Below, one piece after another: positions 1 through 7,923 of a stretch of 28,440 nt of DNA. The DNA comes from a virus. The stretch lies in IMG/VR virus record IMGVR_UViG_3300007539_000140, positions 1 through 28,440 of that record. One strand, given 5' to 3'. Below the pieces are notes generated by a model, which had not been told where the DNA came from, ran no database searches, and saw only the letters and a program-made list of their open reading frames with translations. Both the position numbers and the translations under genes were made by a program. Each line of letters opens with the position of its first letter. The first letter of the stretch is position 1.

Positions 1-599
1 ACTTCAATCCAACCGATTTGCGCCATATCAGATCCATTAACTTCGTACTTATCTTTAAGGATAATTGGAGAGTTAGTTTGGATATCTTTTGGAGCTTCGA
101 TAGAACCAGACATACCGTTAGTACCTTTCTTGAATTCAGAACCAAACGCATAAACTTTAAGTCCAGTCGTTGCTAGGTTTGCATCAAGGTTTGCACCAGA
201 GTAAGAACCTACAGTAAACGTGTCAGCGTCACTTGCAGTAATAATTGCTTTATCTGTATCGCCATCAGCATCGATGATGATTACAGTTTGATTATTTCTA
301 AAAGGGTGAGCAGTAGAAGTAATAACGTCACCAGAACGTGTAGCTCCAGTCACAGCTAAATGTAGTCTTCCTTGTTCAGCCCATTGAATAACATCAGAAG
401 CAAAAGGCATCTCAGCCCCTACTTGACGAAGAAATGAAGATACAGTACGATTACCATATTTTTCAAATTCCGCTTCGTATACTTCTGGTAAGTACTGAGA
501 AGTAAACTCAATACTTGATCCTAAATAATTAGTCGACAGTGTCGATTTAGTTGGAGAGGGAGTTAACGCACCACCTACTCCTGTCATAGTTACAGCCAT
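1..599 (-). CDS. Major capsid protein, N-terminal 199 residues (runs off the left edge)
   Basis: An open frame runs from an ATG (cat at 597-599) leftwards to the window edge without a stop, so about 199 residues of the N-terminus are present. It begins MAVTMTGVGG and contains YGNRTVSSFLRQVGAEMPFA followed by WAEQGRLHLAV, a pattern I associate from memory with capsid proteins of marine phages. It is followed by a Gly/Thr/Asp-rich insertion that could be the E-loop or an added domain. It is the next gene after terminase, portal and the acidic scaffold-like gene, which is the usual head-gene order. An HK97-type fold is expected but cannot be proved from this part. The start lies 18 nt after the scaffold-like gene's stop, in the same late unit. 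Confidence 0.85.
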   Translation of the reverse strand, partial: MAVTMTGVGGALTPSPTKSTLSTNYLGSSIEFTSQYLPEVYEAEFEKYGNRTVSSFLRQVGAEMPFASDVIQWAEQGRLHLAVTGATRSGDVITSTAHPFRNNQTVIIIDADGDTDKAIITASDADTFTVGSYSGANLDANLATTGLKVYAFGSEFKKGTNGMSGSIEAPKDIQTNSPIILKDKYEVNGSDMAQIGWIE

Positions 600-617
600 T
601 GTGTATTTTTTAAAAGA

Positions 618-1853
618 TTATTTTCGTTTTCTCATTTTGAGTCCACCAGAAAAGTCAGATTCACTTTCTAAAACACGGTACTTAGTTCCAGACTTATCAG
701 CTACTTGGTTAGATCTTACAGTCATATCAATATTCTTTGTCTCCTTAACGATGTTGTTTGTTGCATCGGCTAGACCCTGCTCGTAGGCAAGTTTAGCTAT
801 AAGGTCTGGATTCGACATAGCGAACGCAGATTTATGAAAAAGATAAGCATCTGCAAGAGCACCAGTTTCTTTATCTGTATATCTCGATAACATGTTATTA
901 ATGTCAGACTGAGACTTCTTTACCTCTTCAGGACTAGATAGCTTAAACATCAACTTTTTCTTCCCAACGTTAAATTCAAAACCTTTGAATTCTTCGTTAA
1001 ATAGGTTCTCTGTTTTCTGTGTAAACACATCCTGTAAAGCTTTAGCTTGCTGTTCAGATTTTTCGGTTTCCTCTTTATATTGGTTGTAAAACTTCAAAGC
1101 TTCTTGCGTGTCTTCCGACATATTAGCTCCACTTGACTCAAGCGGCACTTTATATTTGTCAGTCAATTCAGTAAGATACTTTTTCGCTTTATATACCTCA
1201 TCTTTATATGCAATCTGTTTTCCCTTAATTACTTTCGCATCGTCTTCATCTTCATTGTAGAGAAACTTTTCGTCTATTAAGTATTGGATGTCATCAACAG
1301 AAAGGTGAGGGTTTTGATCTTTGTACCATTCAAACAAAGCGGAAGAATCATCAAGATTAGACACGTCTCTTTGTGCCATTATAAAATCTTGCATAGACCT
1401 ACCAGTCTCTTGCTTAAACTTAAGGTACGTTTTGATATCCTCACTTAAGTCTTCAGATTGCTGTTTGTCATTATTTAAAAGAACTTCATCAATAGAAGTA
1501 AACTCCTTTTGATGTCTATCTTTGAGAAACTGTAACACAGCTTGCTCGTCAATTTCTTTTGGTTGCTCTTTTGTTTCTTCAGCTAATACCTCAGCTATAG
1601 CTTCCTCACTTACCTCTTCAGGTTCTTGTGATTCAACTTGAGCAACTTGTTCAGGTTTTTCAGTTCCAGATTTCTCTGGCTCTATTTCCGCCTTTGTTTC
1701 TACTTCTGGAGTTTCCTCCTTTTTTTCTGTAGCCGCTTCTACTTCCGTAGCCTCTGGCTTTTCTGCTTTCACTTCTTCCTTTTCAAACAACATGGGGTTA
1801 CCATCGTCATCGAGTGGAGTTAGCTTCCAGCCTAAATCATTTTCTTCTGCCAT
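618..1853 (-). CDS. Putative scaffolding / head assembly protein, acidic N-terminus (411 aa)
   Basis: The first 110 residues are extremely rich in Glu, Lys, Thr, Pro and Val with many EE and EKPE steps, so this part is acidic and probably disordered. The remainder is mainly helical and highly charged, with predicted coiled-coil stretches, and ends in a basic MRKRK tail. No enzymatic motif is visible. Its place between portal and major capsid protein, together with an acidic, helical, low-complexity composition, is typical of phage scaffolding proteins. The function is therefore inferred from context and composition rather than from a recognised family. The start ATG at 1851-1853 is preceded by an A/T-rich leader (TTAAATAAAATG) and a candidate promoter 32 nt upstream. 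Confidence 0.6.
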   Translation of the reverse strand: MAEENDLGWKLTPLDDDGNPMLFEKEEVKAEKPEATEVEAATEKKEETPEVETKAEIEPEKSGTEKPEQVAQVESQEPEEVSEEAIAEVLAEETKEQPKEIDEQAVLQFLKDRHQKEFTSIDEVLLNNDKQQSEDLSEDIKTYLKFKQETGRSMQDFIMAQRDVSNLDDSSALFEWYKDQNPHLSVDDIQYLIDEKFLYNEDEDDAKVIKGKQIAYKDEVYKAKKYLTELTDKYKVPLESSGANMSEDTQEALKFYNQYKEETEKSEQQAKALQDVFTQKTENLFNEEFKGFEFNVGKKKLMFKLSSPEEVKKSQSDINNMLSRYTDKETGALADAYLFHKSAFAMSNPDLIAKLAYEQGLADATNNIVKETKNIDMTVRSNQVADKSGTKYRVLESESDFSGGLKMRKRK

Positions 1854-1884
1854 TTTATTTAATTTAATTGTAACTATCTGATTA

Positions 1885-1892
1885 CAAAGGTA
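1885..1892 (-). promoter_or_regulatory. Candidate -7 element TACCTTTG upstream of the scaffold-like gene
   Basis: On the minus strand the short gap between portal and scaffold-like gene contains TACCTTTG, an exact match to the Bacteroidetes -7 consensus TAnnTTTG. A start there would give a leader of about 25-30 nt before the ATG at 1853. No good TTG -33 element is visible at the expected distance, so it may be weak or need a phage factor. The same octamer recurs at 4381-4388 and 16331-16338, each time just upstream of a major structural gene. Confidence 0.4.
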
Positions 1893-1899
1893 CTAACCT

Positions 1900-4323
1900 T
1901 TATTGTCCCATAAGTCCTTGAATACCAGACCCAAGGCTATCTTGACCATCAAAATCAATAGGATCTAAGTCTTGCTGTCTCTGCTGTATCATCTTAGATT
2001 GCTGAGTAGCTTGCTTTTCTGTCCTCTTGTCTTTTCTGTCTTCTTTAAAGTTTTCTTTAGCCATTTGTGTTGCAACATCAATACCTTGTTTTTGGTTATT
2101 GATCTCGCCTTGTTTTTCAAGCAAAGTTAATTTAGCTTGAAGTTCTTTATCCATCCTAGCTAATTCAAACTCGTTTTTCATCTGCAGTATCTGAGCTTCT
2201 AGTTCTAATCTTCTAGCATCTCCCTCTTGCTTTTTAGCTTCAACAGCCATTTGAGCTTCTTGTTGTGCCTGAGCTTGAAGTGTAATGTTCTCTTGCTGCT
2301 TTTGTTTTTCTAATTTGTCTTTTCTTTTCTTTCTTACCTTTAATAACTGAGACGCTATTTTGACGTTTTTAACATTCCTAACATCAATAGCATCATCGAT
2401 ATCTATCTTCCCAGCAGACAAAGAAGCTTGTATGTTTTGCTCTAATACCTGTCTTTGTTCTTCGTCTGGATGTAGTTCAATGAATATACCAAAATCATGT
2501 AAGTGTAAATCAGATATTTCTTGTAACAGCTCTACACTATATTTACCTACAGACTTAACAAAGTCTTCTCTAAAGTCAGCATATTCAAGTATGTCAGATA
2601 TCCTATACGAAACACACTCAGCAAGTCTTTGAGTCATAAATACGCCAGAGTGTAATACATGTCTAGTTGCTGTATTAGAATTTAACGCAGCAAGTTTCTG
2701 TACACCCACTAAGCTTTTAGAGTCTGGAGTGCTTCCGTCTCTAGCTTCGTTAAGGCCTGTTACAGACCTAATCATTTCTAAGTTATAATTGTATACACTT
2801 ACAAGGCTAGATATTTTAGAGTTAGCTCCACTAGACGTAAGCTCTTGAACAGGGATCTTTCCGTGATTGTATTCACCTTCCTCCGTATAGCTTCTACCAA
2901 TAACAGAACCTGTTTGGAAAAACAAGTTAAGTGCTTCTTGTGGATTATAAGTATTTCCGTTACCTAGGTTTATAGATGACAATCCATCTATATCTAAATA
3001 AACTCCATCAGGAATCATTTTAGAAGTCACCTGCTGTAACTTTAAGTGAGTAAGCTGTATTTGGTCAGCGAATGGAATCATCCTCTTTACTAAGGAATCT
3101 ACCGCCCCTCTGTACATTTTTGGTGCACTGGCAATATAAGGTGCATACACTTTTTGTACTGCCGACTTTGGACGCACCATGTTTTTCATTAACTCCCATT
3201 TCAGGATTTTGTCTGTTCCTAGAACAAGAACACCTTCGTACCATACATCTATTCTTTTAGAAAGTTTTTCAAATCTCGCTTGCTCTGTTTTTGGAGGATC
3301 GAAACTATCGTCTTTCTCTAATACCTTTTCCGTACCGTAGGCATTTTGTTTTTTCTTGTATACGATGTTCTTGTCAGTCTTATAACAGAAATATAAAAGT
3401 GTCGCAGTGTTGCGATCAAAGTTATCGGTGTTGTAACCACCTCTTACGCCAGGATAAACATCTGCCTTAGAAGACATCTTAGAAATTTCTTCTAGCTCTG
3501 ACTGTGTAAGTGATGGGTTTATTTTCTTGAGCTCAGTAATGTTGACATTTTTAACTTCGCCAAAATAATAGCAGTCTGCAAATTTTGGATCTTCAGTAGG
3601 ACTAAAAACCATGTTTGCTGGATCTACATAATCTATCTTGACTCCATCATGCTTATTGAATGAGTGCTTTAAAAAAGAAACGCCAAGAACCGTTTGGTCT
3701 TGATCAACTCTTTTCTTTATGTATTCGTAGTTGTTTGTTTTTAAAATACTTTCTATAGACTTCTCTTCAGCTACTTCAACATCATCCTTAAAATCAGTGA
3801 TCATTTGAAGATCCAACTCGTCATTGTTATCAGGCAAATTGTTTGCGTCTGCTGTAAAGATCTTAGCACCAAGAGTTTCCTCCATGTCCTCAAAATCTTC
3901 TTTATTTCTCATCTGAGTCTGAAGTCTGTTTTTGTAGATAGCTTTTTTGTTAGAAGAAACTGGATCAATAGCTTCTGCTCTTACATCATAAAGCCTATCA
4001 GACATTCCATTGACAACGATGTCTACAAATTTTGGAATAATAGGTACTGGAGTCCAGTCTAGATTTAGATAGGAAATATCTCCATTTATAGCAAGTTCAT
4101 TTTTATATTTTTGTACTGATTGCTCTCCAAGTGCATATTGCCTTAGCCTGTGGTAAGTTTCTCTGTTGTTTATAAACTTAGAAGATCCTCCTTCATTTCT
4201 AAACCACTCTTCTTCTATAGCTCTACCAACTCTTAGGCCGTAATCAGTTGACTGCTTTTCAGCGTCAGAAGCCAAAGAATTTGGCAGTCCTATAACTTTA
4301 CGTGAATATTTTCCGTTTGCCAT
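1900..4323 (-). CDS. Portal protein (807 aa)
   Basis: This large gene lies directly after the large terminase (10 nt gap) and before the scaffold-like and capsid genes, the standard portal position. The first 550 residues are a mixed alpha/beta body with portal-like stretches, for example VPIIPKFVDIVVNGMSDRLY near residues 92-111 and DYVDPANMVFSPTEDPKF around 230-250. They are followed by a helical region with a GLNEARDG loop. The C-terminal quarter, roughly 640-790, is a long Gln/Lys/Glu-rich coiled coil ending in a Gly-rich tail (GSGIQGLMGQ), which could form an internal barrel. Its length resembles portals of podoviruses with large portals, including crAss-like phages. Family membership is inferred from position and general pattern. 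Confidence 0.8.
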   Translation of the reverse strand: MANGKYSRKVIGLPNSLASDAEKQSTDYGLRVGRAIEEEWFRNEGGSSKFINNRETYHRLRQYALGEQSVQKYKNELAINGDISYLNLDWTPVPIIPKFVDIVVNGMSDRLYDVRAEAIDPVSSNKKAIYKNRLQTQMRNKEDFEDMEETLGAKIFTADANNLPDNNDELDLQMITDFKDDVEVAEEKSIESILKTNNYEYIKKRVDQDQTVLGVSFLKHSFNKHDGVKIDYVDPANMVFSPTEDPKFADCYYFGEVKNVNITELKKINPSLTQSELEEISKMSSKADVYPGVRGGYNTDNFDRNTATLLYFCYKTDKNIVYKKKQNAYGTEKVLEKDDSFDPPKTEQARFEKLSKRIDVWYEGVLVLGTDKILKWELMKNMVRPKSAVQKVYAPYIASAPKMYRGAVDSLVKRMIPFADQIQLTHLKLQQVTSKMIPDGVYLDIDGLSSINLGNGNTYNPQEALNLFFQTGSVIGRSYTEEGEYNHGKIPVQELTSSGANSKISSLVSVYNYNLEMIRSVTGLNEARDGSTPDSKSLVGVQKLAALNSNTATRHVLHSGVFMTQRLAECVSYRISDILEYADFREDFVKSVGKYSVELLQEISDLHLHDFGIFIELHPDEEQRQVLEQNIQASLSAGKIDIDDAIDVRNVKNVKIASQLLKVRKKRKDKLEKQKQQENITLQAQAQQEAQMAVEAKKQEGDARRLELEAQILQMKNEFELARMDKELQAKLTLLEKQGEINNQKQGIDVATQMAKENFKEDRKDKRTEKQATQQSKMIQQRQQDLDPIDFDGQDSLGSGIQGLMGQ

Positions 4324-4333
4324 ATTAAACAGA

Positions 4334-6592
4334 TTAGCCTTTTAAAATACTGCTGGTTAAGCCAGAGTTATTATACCTTGCAAAGGTAACGTTTATTTCG
4401 TTACTCTTTTTTGGTGGTTTCACAACGTAACGCTGTGTAGCCATTATTGCGAGTCCTGAACTTACAGTAGCATCAAATTTTGTTCTTTTATGTATATCGT
4501 AATTTGCCCAGTCTAGTAATGTCCTTGTAAAGTACATCTTTCCTATACTATCTTCAGTAAAACCTACATGTTGATTTATGTATGATTCAATAGCTTCAGC
4601 ATGTATAGATATAACAGAAGGAGATGATGGTACACCACCTAACTCTCTTTCAGCCTTAGAAAGATCTGCTTTATTTTTATCTGGTCTTGAAACTGAAAAC
4701 TTTCTATATCCTCTGTTCTTCAAATAATATAGTAGTCTTGGTTTGTTGTTCTCTGCTAATATTGGCATTCCGTAAAAATGTATAGCCATTAACACATCTT
4801 CAAAAAACAACTCGGCTGTTTGTGGTCTAGATATGTATTCTAAAAAGAAAACATTAGAAGGACCATCAAAGTTTAGTTTCGTCAAACCGTGAAGAGATCC
4901 CTTTGAACCACCACCTCCAACTGTTCCTGATATATCATATGAGTCACACCCAAATGCACCCATGTGTTCGTTTCCAGGAATAAACAGTCCGTTTGATCTT
5001 ATAGTATTGTTTCTTAATTCTTTTGGAGGTAGCCAACTTACAATGAATGGACCTTTGTTATCTGGTGTCCATATCACCTCAGTATCTCTTCTACCGTCTT
5101 TCCAAGAAAACCTACCACGCTTTACAATTCTTTGTCCCTCAATTGAGTCATTATGATCTATCTGATCATATATACGTGTAAGGTTAAATATACTGTTCTG
5201 CGCCTCATCTCTAAACGCATGACTTTCTGTTCTAGGAAACTGTCTATAGAATTCGTTTAAAGCATCTGGATCACTTTTAAGAGCCTCTGCTTCGTTGTTC
5301 CAGTAATCTATAGCACCTTGATAAATCAACTCGCCTTGAATATCTTTAACAGCTTTATCTGGATTGTAAAATACAGGGTGGCCATGTTGATCTATAAACC
5401 CTTCCATGTTCCATTCCATCGGTATAAACAAACTGTAGAGTCCACTTTTTGTTTGTCCATTAGAATTACGCTGGCTACAATCAGAGTCTTCATACAAACC
5501 TTTAAAGTTTTCACCTCCCTTGTCTCTAGCATTTACAGTAGAACCCATCAAACACTTACCTACAATACGTCTTCCTAATCTAAGGCACGTTTTAGTTACT
5601 CGCCAATTGTTGAGGATGTTATCTGGCTTTTCCCACTTGCCTGATTCATCATGTACCAGTAGCTGAAGTTTTTCCCCATCATAAGAGTTGTCCCCAGTGT
5701 TTCTCCAATCGATTGTGGTATCAAGTCCTGCAAGGTATTCCCTGTCGTTCCGCTCAATGCTTTTTCTGGTAAGTTTGCTTGCAGGTACTCTATAAGCGAG
5801 TTCTGTTTTTGGCTTGTCCATTCCGTCTTGTATTGGCTTAAAGAAAAAGGGGTAGTTGTTGGAGATGGGAACGACCTTATCTGTAAACATTTTTTTAGCA
5901 TCGGCTCCAGATTTGGACAGTATTCCGAACCGTGAATCTGAACTAATGGTAGCCTCATGCACGGTCTCTCCTGAAGACATGTAACTAAACCCAGAGCGTC
6001 TGTTCTTAAGATAGCACATACCATAAGACCTTGGATCGGCTTTGCACGCTTCCCAAAAAATGAAGAAAATTCTATTTGACTCTCTGAACTCTGGCTTCCC
6101 AACATCAATTTTAGTCCATTGCAAGTACATGTAATGAGAACCAGTAATGTAAGTATCAACGCCCTTGTTTTTAAACCAAAACCCATTGTCTCTTCTGTTA
6201 AATTCTTCCTCTATGTATTCTATGTAACTATTTTTAAAGTCAGATGGATATTCATTCCATTGAAACACTGTAGATATTTTCCGTAATTCTTTTGGATACT
6301 CAAACTCTTCCCAGTATTGCTCTGTTTTCTTACCACTTCTTTTATATACTTTTTTAGGGTTCTTAGGTAATCCTATTCTTAACCCCTGTACTTCTATTAT
6401 ACTGCCAAGCGTTCCATCCTTTGATATAATCACAACATCTAAGTCACGATTATAGCCGTACTCTATTTTTGTTTTCTTAGGTACGGATATATCTACTAAC
6501 TTCCATAAATCAAGATTTTCTACTTCTTGATTCTGCGAAGCTTTGGAATCCTGTATCTTTTCCTTTACTTGACTGTGACTCTTCCTGGTCAT
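4334..6592 (-). CDS. Terminase large subunit, ATPase plus nuclease (752 aa)
   Basis: This is the DNA-packaging motor. The ATPase half shows a divergent Walker A region at 195-206 (LKNRRSGFSY, lacking the usual GK[ST]), a clear Walker B at 311-316 (LLVHDE, with D315 and E316) and a coupling motif GSTVNA at 350-355. The RNase H-like nuclease half has candidate metal ligands D550 or D553 (FGCDSYD), E614 (ILAENN) and D707 (KFDATVS). Upstream is a small-terminase candidate whose 3' end overlaps this gene by 83 nt; downstream is the portal. The start at 6590-6592 is the only ATG for about 150 codons and follows GAAAAGTTAA. A frame on the same strand at 5596-6186 is only a shadow. Confidence 0.92.
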   Translation of the reverse strand: MTRKSHSQVKEKIQDSKASQNQEVENLDLWKLVDISVPKKTKIEYGYNRDLDVVIISKDGTLGSIIEVQGLRIGLPKNPKKVYKRSGKKTEQYWEEFEYPKELRKISTVFQWNEYPSDFKNSYIEYIEEEFNRRDNGFWFKNKGVDTYITGSHYMYLQWTKIDVGKPEFRESNRIFFIFWEACKADPRSYGMCYLKNRRSGFSYMSSGETVHEATISSDSRFGILSKSGADAKKMFTDKVVPISNNYPFFFKPIQDGMDKPKTELAYRVPASKLTRKSIERNDREYLAGLDTTIDWRNTGDNSYDGEKLQLLVHDESGKWEKPDNILNNWRVTKTCLRLGRRIVGKCLMGSTVNARDKGGENFKGLYEDSDCSQRNSNGQTKSGLYSLFIPMEWNMEGFIDQHGHPVFYNPDKAVKDIQGELIYQGAIDYWNNEAEALKSDPDALNEFYRQFPRTESHAFRDEAQNSIFNLTRIYDQIDHNDSIEGQRIVKRGRFSWKDGRRDTEVIWTPDNKGPFIVSWLPPKELRNNTIRSNGLFIPGNEHMGAFGCDSYDISGTVGGGGSKGSLHGLTKLNFDGPSNVFFLEYISRPQTAELFFEDVLMAIHFYGMPILAENNKPRLLYYLKNRGYRKFSVSRPDKNKADLSKAERELGGVPSSPSVISIHAEAIESYINQHVGFTEDSIGKMYFTRTLLDWANYDIHKRTKFDATVSSGLAIMATQRYVVKPPKKSNEINVTFARYNNSGLTSSILKG
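4381..4388 (-). promoter_or_regulatory. Candidate -7 element TACCTTTG inside the end of terL, before the portal gene
   Basis: An exact TAnnTTTG match lies within the last codons of the terminase gene on the coding strand. It would give a leader of roughly 50 nt before the portal ATG at 4323. There is no clear -33 box. It is listed because the same octamer precedes two other late structural genes. Chance occurrence inside coding sequence is possible. Confidence 0.25.
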
Positions 6593-6836
6593 TTAACTTT
6601 TCTCTTTCGTTATCTATGCGCTGCAATATTTCAAAAGCATCGAATATGGCAAGCTTTTTTGTAGCTGCCGCATTCTTTAGTCTGTCCGCAGCCAAATCAT
6701 CATCTGGATGTCCAGTGATTATTTCTTCCTGCGCAACCTTTATAAGCTCTTCTACAGCAGCTTCTCCAGCCTCAATGACCCTGAGTATAGTATCCTCTAG
6801 ATCTTTCTTTATTGATGGTCCCTGTGCTTTTTCCAA
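6510..6836 (-). CDS. Candidate terminase small subunit (108 aa)
   Basis: A small, mostly helical, charged protein begins MEKAQGPSIKKDLEDTILRV and carries GHPDDDLAADRLKNAAATKK and IFDAFEILQRIDNEREKL in its middle. Its last 27 codons overlap the start of the large terminase in another frame. Small terminase subunits are usually short, helical and encoded just before the large subunit, so this is the best candidate. I cannot see a definite helix-turn-helix and similarity to a named family was not tested. The start overlaps the end of the preceding 60-aa gene by 28 nt, which fits the tight packing of the late unit. The C-terminus is Ser/Lys/Arg-rich (SFAESRSRKS). Confidence 0.5.
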   Translation of the reverse strand: MEKAQGPSIKKDLEDTILRVIEAGEAAVEELIKVAQEEIITGHPDDDLAADRLKNAAATKKLAIFDAFEILQRIDNEREKLNDQEESQSSKGKDTGFQSFAESRSRKS

Positions 6837-6991
6837 AGTTCTTGAGCTTCTTTTATAGTTATAGTTTTGTTTTCTAGTAATTTTTCTATCGCTTCATAAA
6901 TATCTTTACAACATCTACTATTGGAATGACCTATTGCATTCGCAGTCGTCAAGGCGAAAACCGCAGCGATGACAGTTATTATTTTTTTCAT
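6809..6991 (-). CDS. Small secreted protein with signal peptide (60 aa)
   Basis: The protein begins MKKIITVIAAVFALTTANA, a textbook Sec signal peptide with a probable signal peptidase I site after Ala19. The mature part of about 41 residues holds two adjacent Cys residues (RCCKD) and a helical, Lys/Glu-rich tail with ITIKEAQELWKKHRD. No family is recognised. Its first 74 nt overlap the 3' end of the preceding 80-aa gene in a different frame, and its last 28 nt overlap the small-terminase candidate. The good signal sequence argues that it is real. A periplasmic role, for example in lysis or superinfection, is possible but unsupported. Confidence 0.55.
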   Translation of the reverse strand: MKKIITVIAAVFALTTANAIGHSNSRCCKDIYEAIEKLLENKTITIKEAQELWKKHRDHQ

Positions 6992-7160
6992 GTCGTTTGT
7001 GTGTTTGTGAGATTATTAATCTCGTTAGTGTATCTGCAATATGATCAAACGTTTCTGTTTGTCTTTGCAGAGTGATTGTTAGTGTGTCGATACTCTTACG
7101 TATCTCTTTTAGTTCGTTGCGCAAACCGTTGGATTTTACGCTAATGGTCTCTTTCGCCAT
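6918..7160 (-). CDS. Small coiled-coil protein with C-terminal Cys cluster (80 aa)
   Basis: The first 50 residues form a likely coiled coil with regular Leu/Ile spacing (LRNELKEIRKSIDTLTITL). The last 18 contain C63-x2-C66-x6-C73-x-C75 (CHRCGFRLDDCEC), a plausible zinc-binding knuckle. This Cys cluster is encoded by the same bases that encode the signal peptide of the next gene in another frame. The start ATG at 7158-7160 lies just after the stop of the 180-aa gene with the A/T-rich leader AATTAAG. No family is recognised. Confidence 0.55.
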   Translation of the reverse strand: MAKETISVKSNGLRNELKEIRKSIDTLTITLQRQTETFDHIADTLTRLIISQTHKRHEKNNNCHRCGFRLDDCECNRSFQ

Positions 7161-7161
7161 C

Positions 7162-7704
7162 TTAATTAAAATTAATGCAAATATCTTTATCTCTCATCTT
7201 ATACAATTTCTCATCGTCAACAACAAACTTGTATTCACTGTTCTTTGCAAATCCAACTTTTGTTCCTGGTTCAAATGTGTTAGAATACTTTACAATTCCC
7301 ACATGCTTTTCTTCCTTCTCATCTGTCCTATGTAGATCGCTATGCTGTACGTAATCCACAGGAGTAACAAAACAATTCCATCTGTAAGCTTTCCAAACAT
7401 TATCTCTTTTATATAAATATATTTTATCTGCAGAAACTAAATACACTCCATCCCTGAAGTACTCGTTGCTTCTCCTTTTATTTCCTTTCATGTCATAGTA
7501 GGTCCTAAACACATTGTGATGGACAAGTACAATATCTCCTTTTTTAAGATAATTGTCTGGCGAAGAAACAACCTCTCCAAGTCTGTTAACATAGTCAACA
7601 TCCTCAATAGAAGTATTTACAAGCAGGTCAACACCACCTACTTTTTTAATATTAGTATACTCACCGCCTACTGGCTTTATAAGTACACCTTTTCTTGGAA
7701 TCAT
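7162..7704 (-). CDS. Divergent Cpn10/GroES-like co-chaperonin candidate (180 aa)
   Basis: The N-terminal 120 residues follow the Cpn10 plan. They start with P-x-x-G-V-L-I-K-P, as in GroES strand 1, then have a Gly-rich loop with GGVDLLVN in the mobile-loop position (residues 23-30). Next come LGEVVSSP, LKKGDIVLVHHNVF and a final strand YLVSADKIYLYK. These correspond to the G-E-V, G-D-x-V and Y-x-[IV] blocks of GroES and of T4 gp31. It is longer than GroES (about 95 aa), with an insertion after the GDIV block and an extra C-terminal part of about 60 residues. The window also encodes a normal GroES at 21225-21485, so this would be a second co-chaperonin, placed in the head-gene region where gp31-like help with capsid folding would make sense. 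The assignment is by eye only. Confidence 0.5.
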   Translation of the reverse strand: MIPRKGVLIKPVGGEYTNIKKVGGVDLLVNTSIEDVDYVNRLGEVVSSPDNYLKKGDIVLVHHNVFRTYYDMKGNKRRSNEYFRDGVYLVSADKIYLYKRDNVWKAYRWNCFVTPVDYVQHSDLHRTDEKEEKHVGIVKYSNTFEPGTKVGFAKNSEYKFVVDDEKLYKMRDKDICINFN

Positions 7705-7922
7705 AAATCTATATTAAATTCAATTGTTGCTGGAATATTAGTGAATTCTTTCCATTGAAACACTTCGTTGTCTTTGTTTTTTATCCACACTGAAAAAACA
7801 TTCGCTTTATCTTGAGTAATCTCATTAATAATAAAACGACCTCCTAAAGTTTCGTTGCCAACCACGTAGTGCATTGCATCTTTGTAGTTGGCTCCGATAG
7901 ATATCTTTCTTATATTCTTCAT
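7701..7922 (-). CDS. Conserved-looking hypothetical protein (73 aa)
   Basis: A small soluble protein with alternating beta-type segments: ISIGANYKDAMHYVVGN near the N-terminus, then GGRFIINEI and VFSVWIKNKD with FQWKEF. It has no signal peptide, membrane span or catalytic motif. It lies between the 1979-aa virion protein and the Cpn10-like gene and overlaps the latter by 4 nt (ATGA), so the two are probably translationally coupled. Its start is one base after the stop of the 1979-aa gene. I do not recognise a family with certainty. Confidence 0.6.
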   Translation of the reverse strand: MKNIRKISIGANYKDAMHYVVGNETLGGRFIINEITQDKANVFSVWIKNKDNEVFQWKEFTNIPATIEFNIDL

Positions 7923-7923
7923 A

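Noticed and set aside
5596-6186. 196-codon frame on the minus strand within terL
   Set aside because: It lies wholly inside the terminase gene, which has clear motifs; composition is that of a shadow frame.
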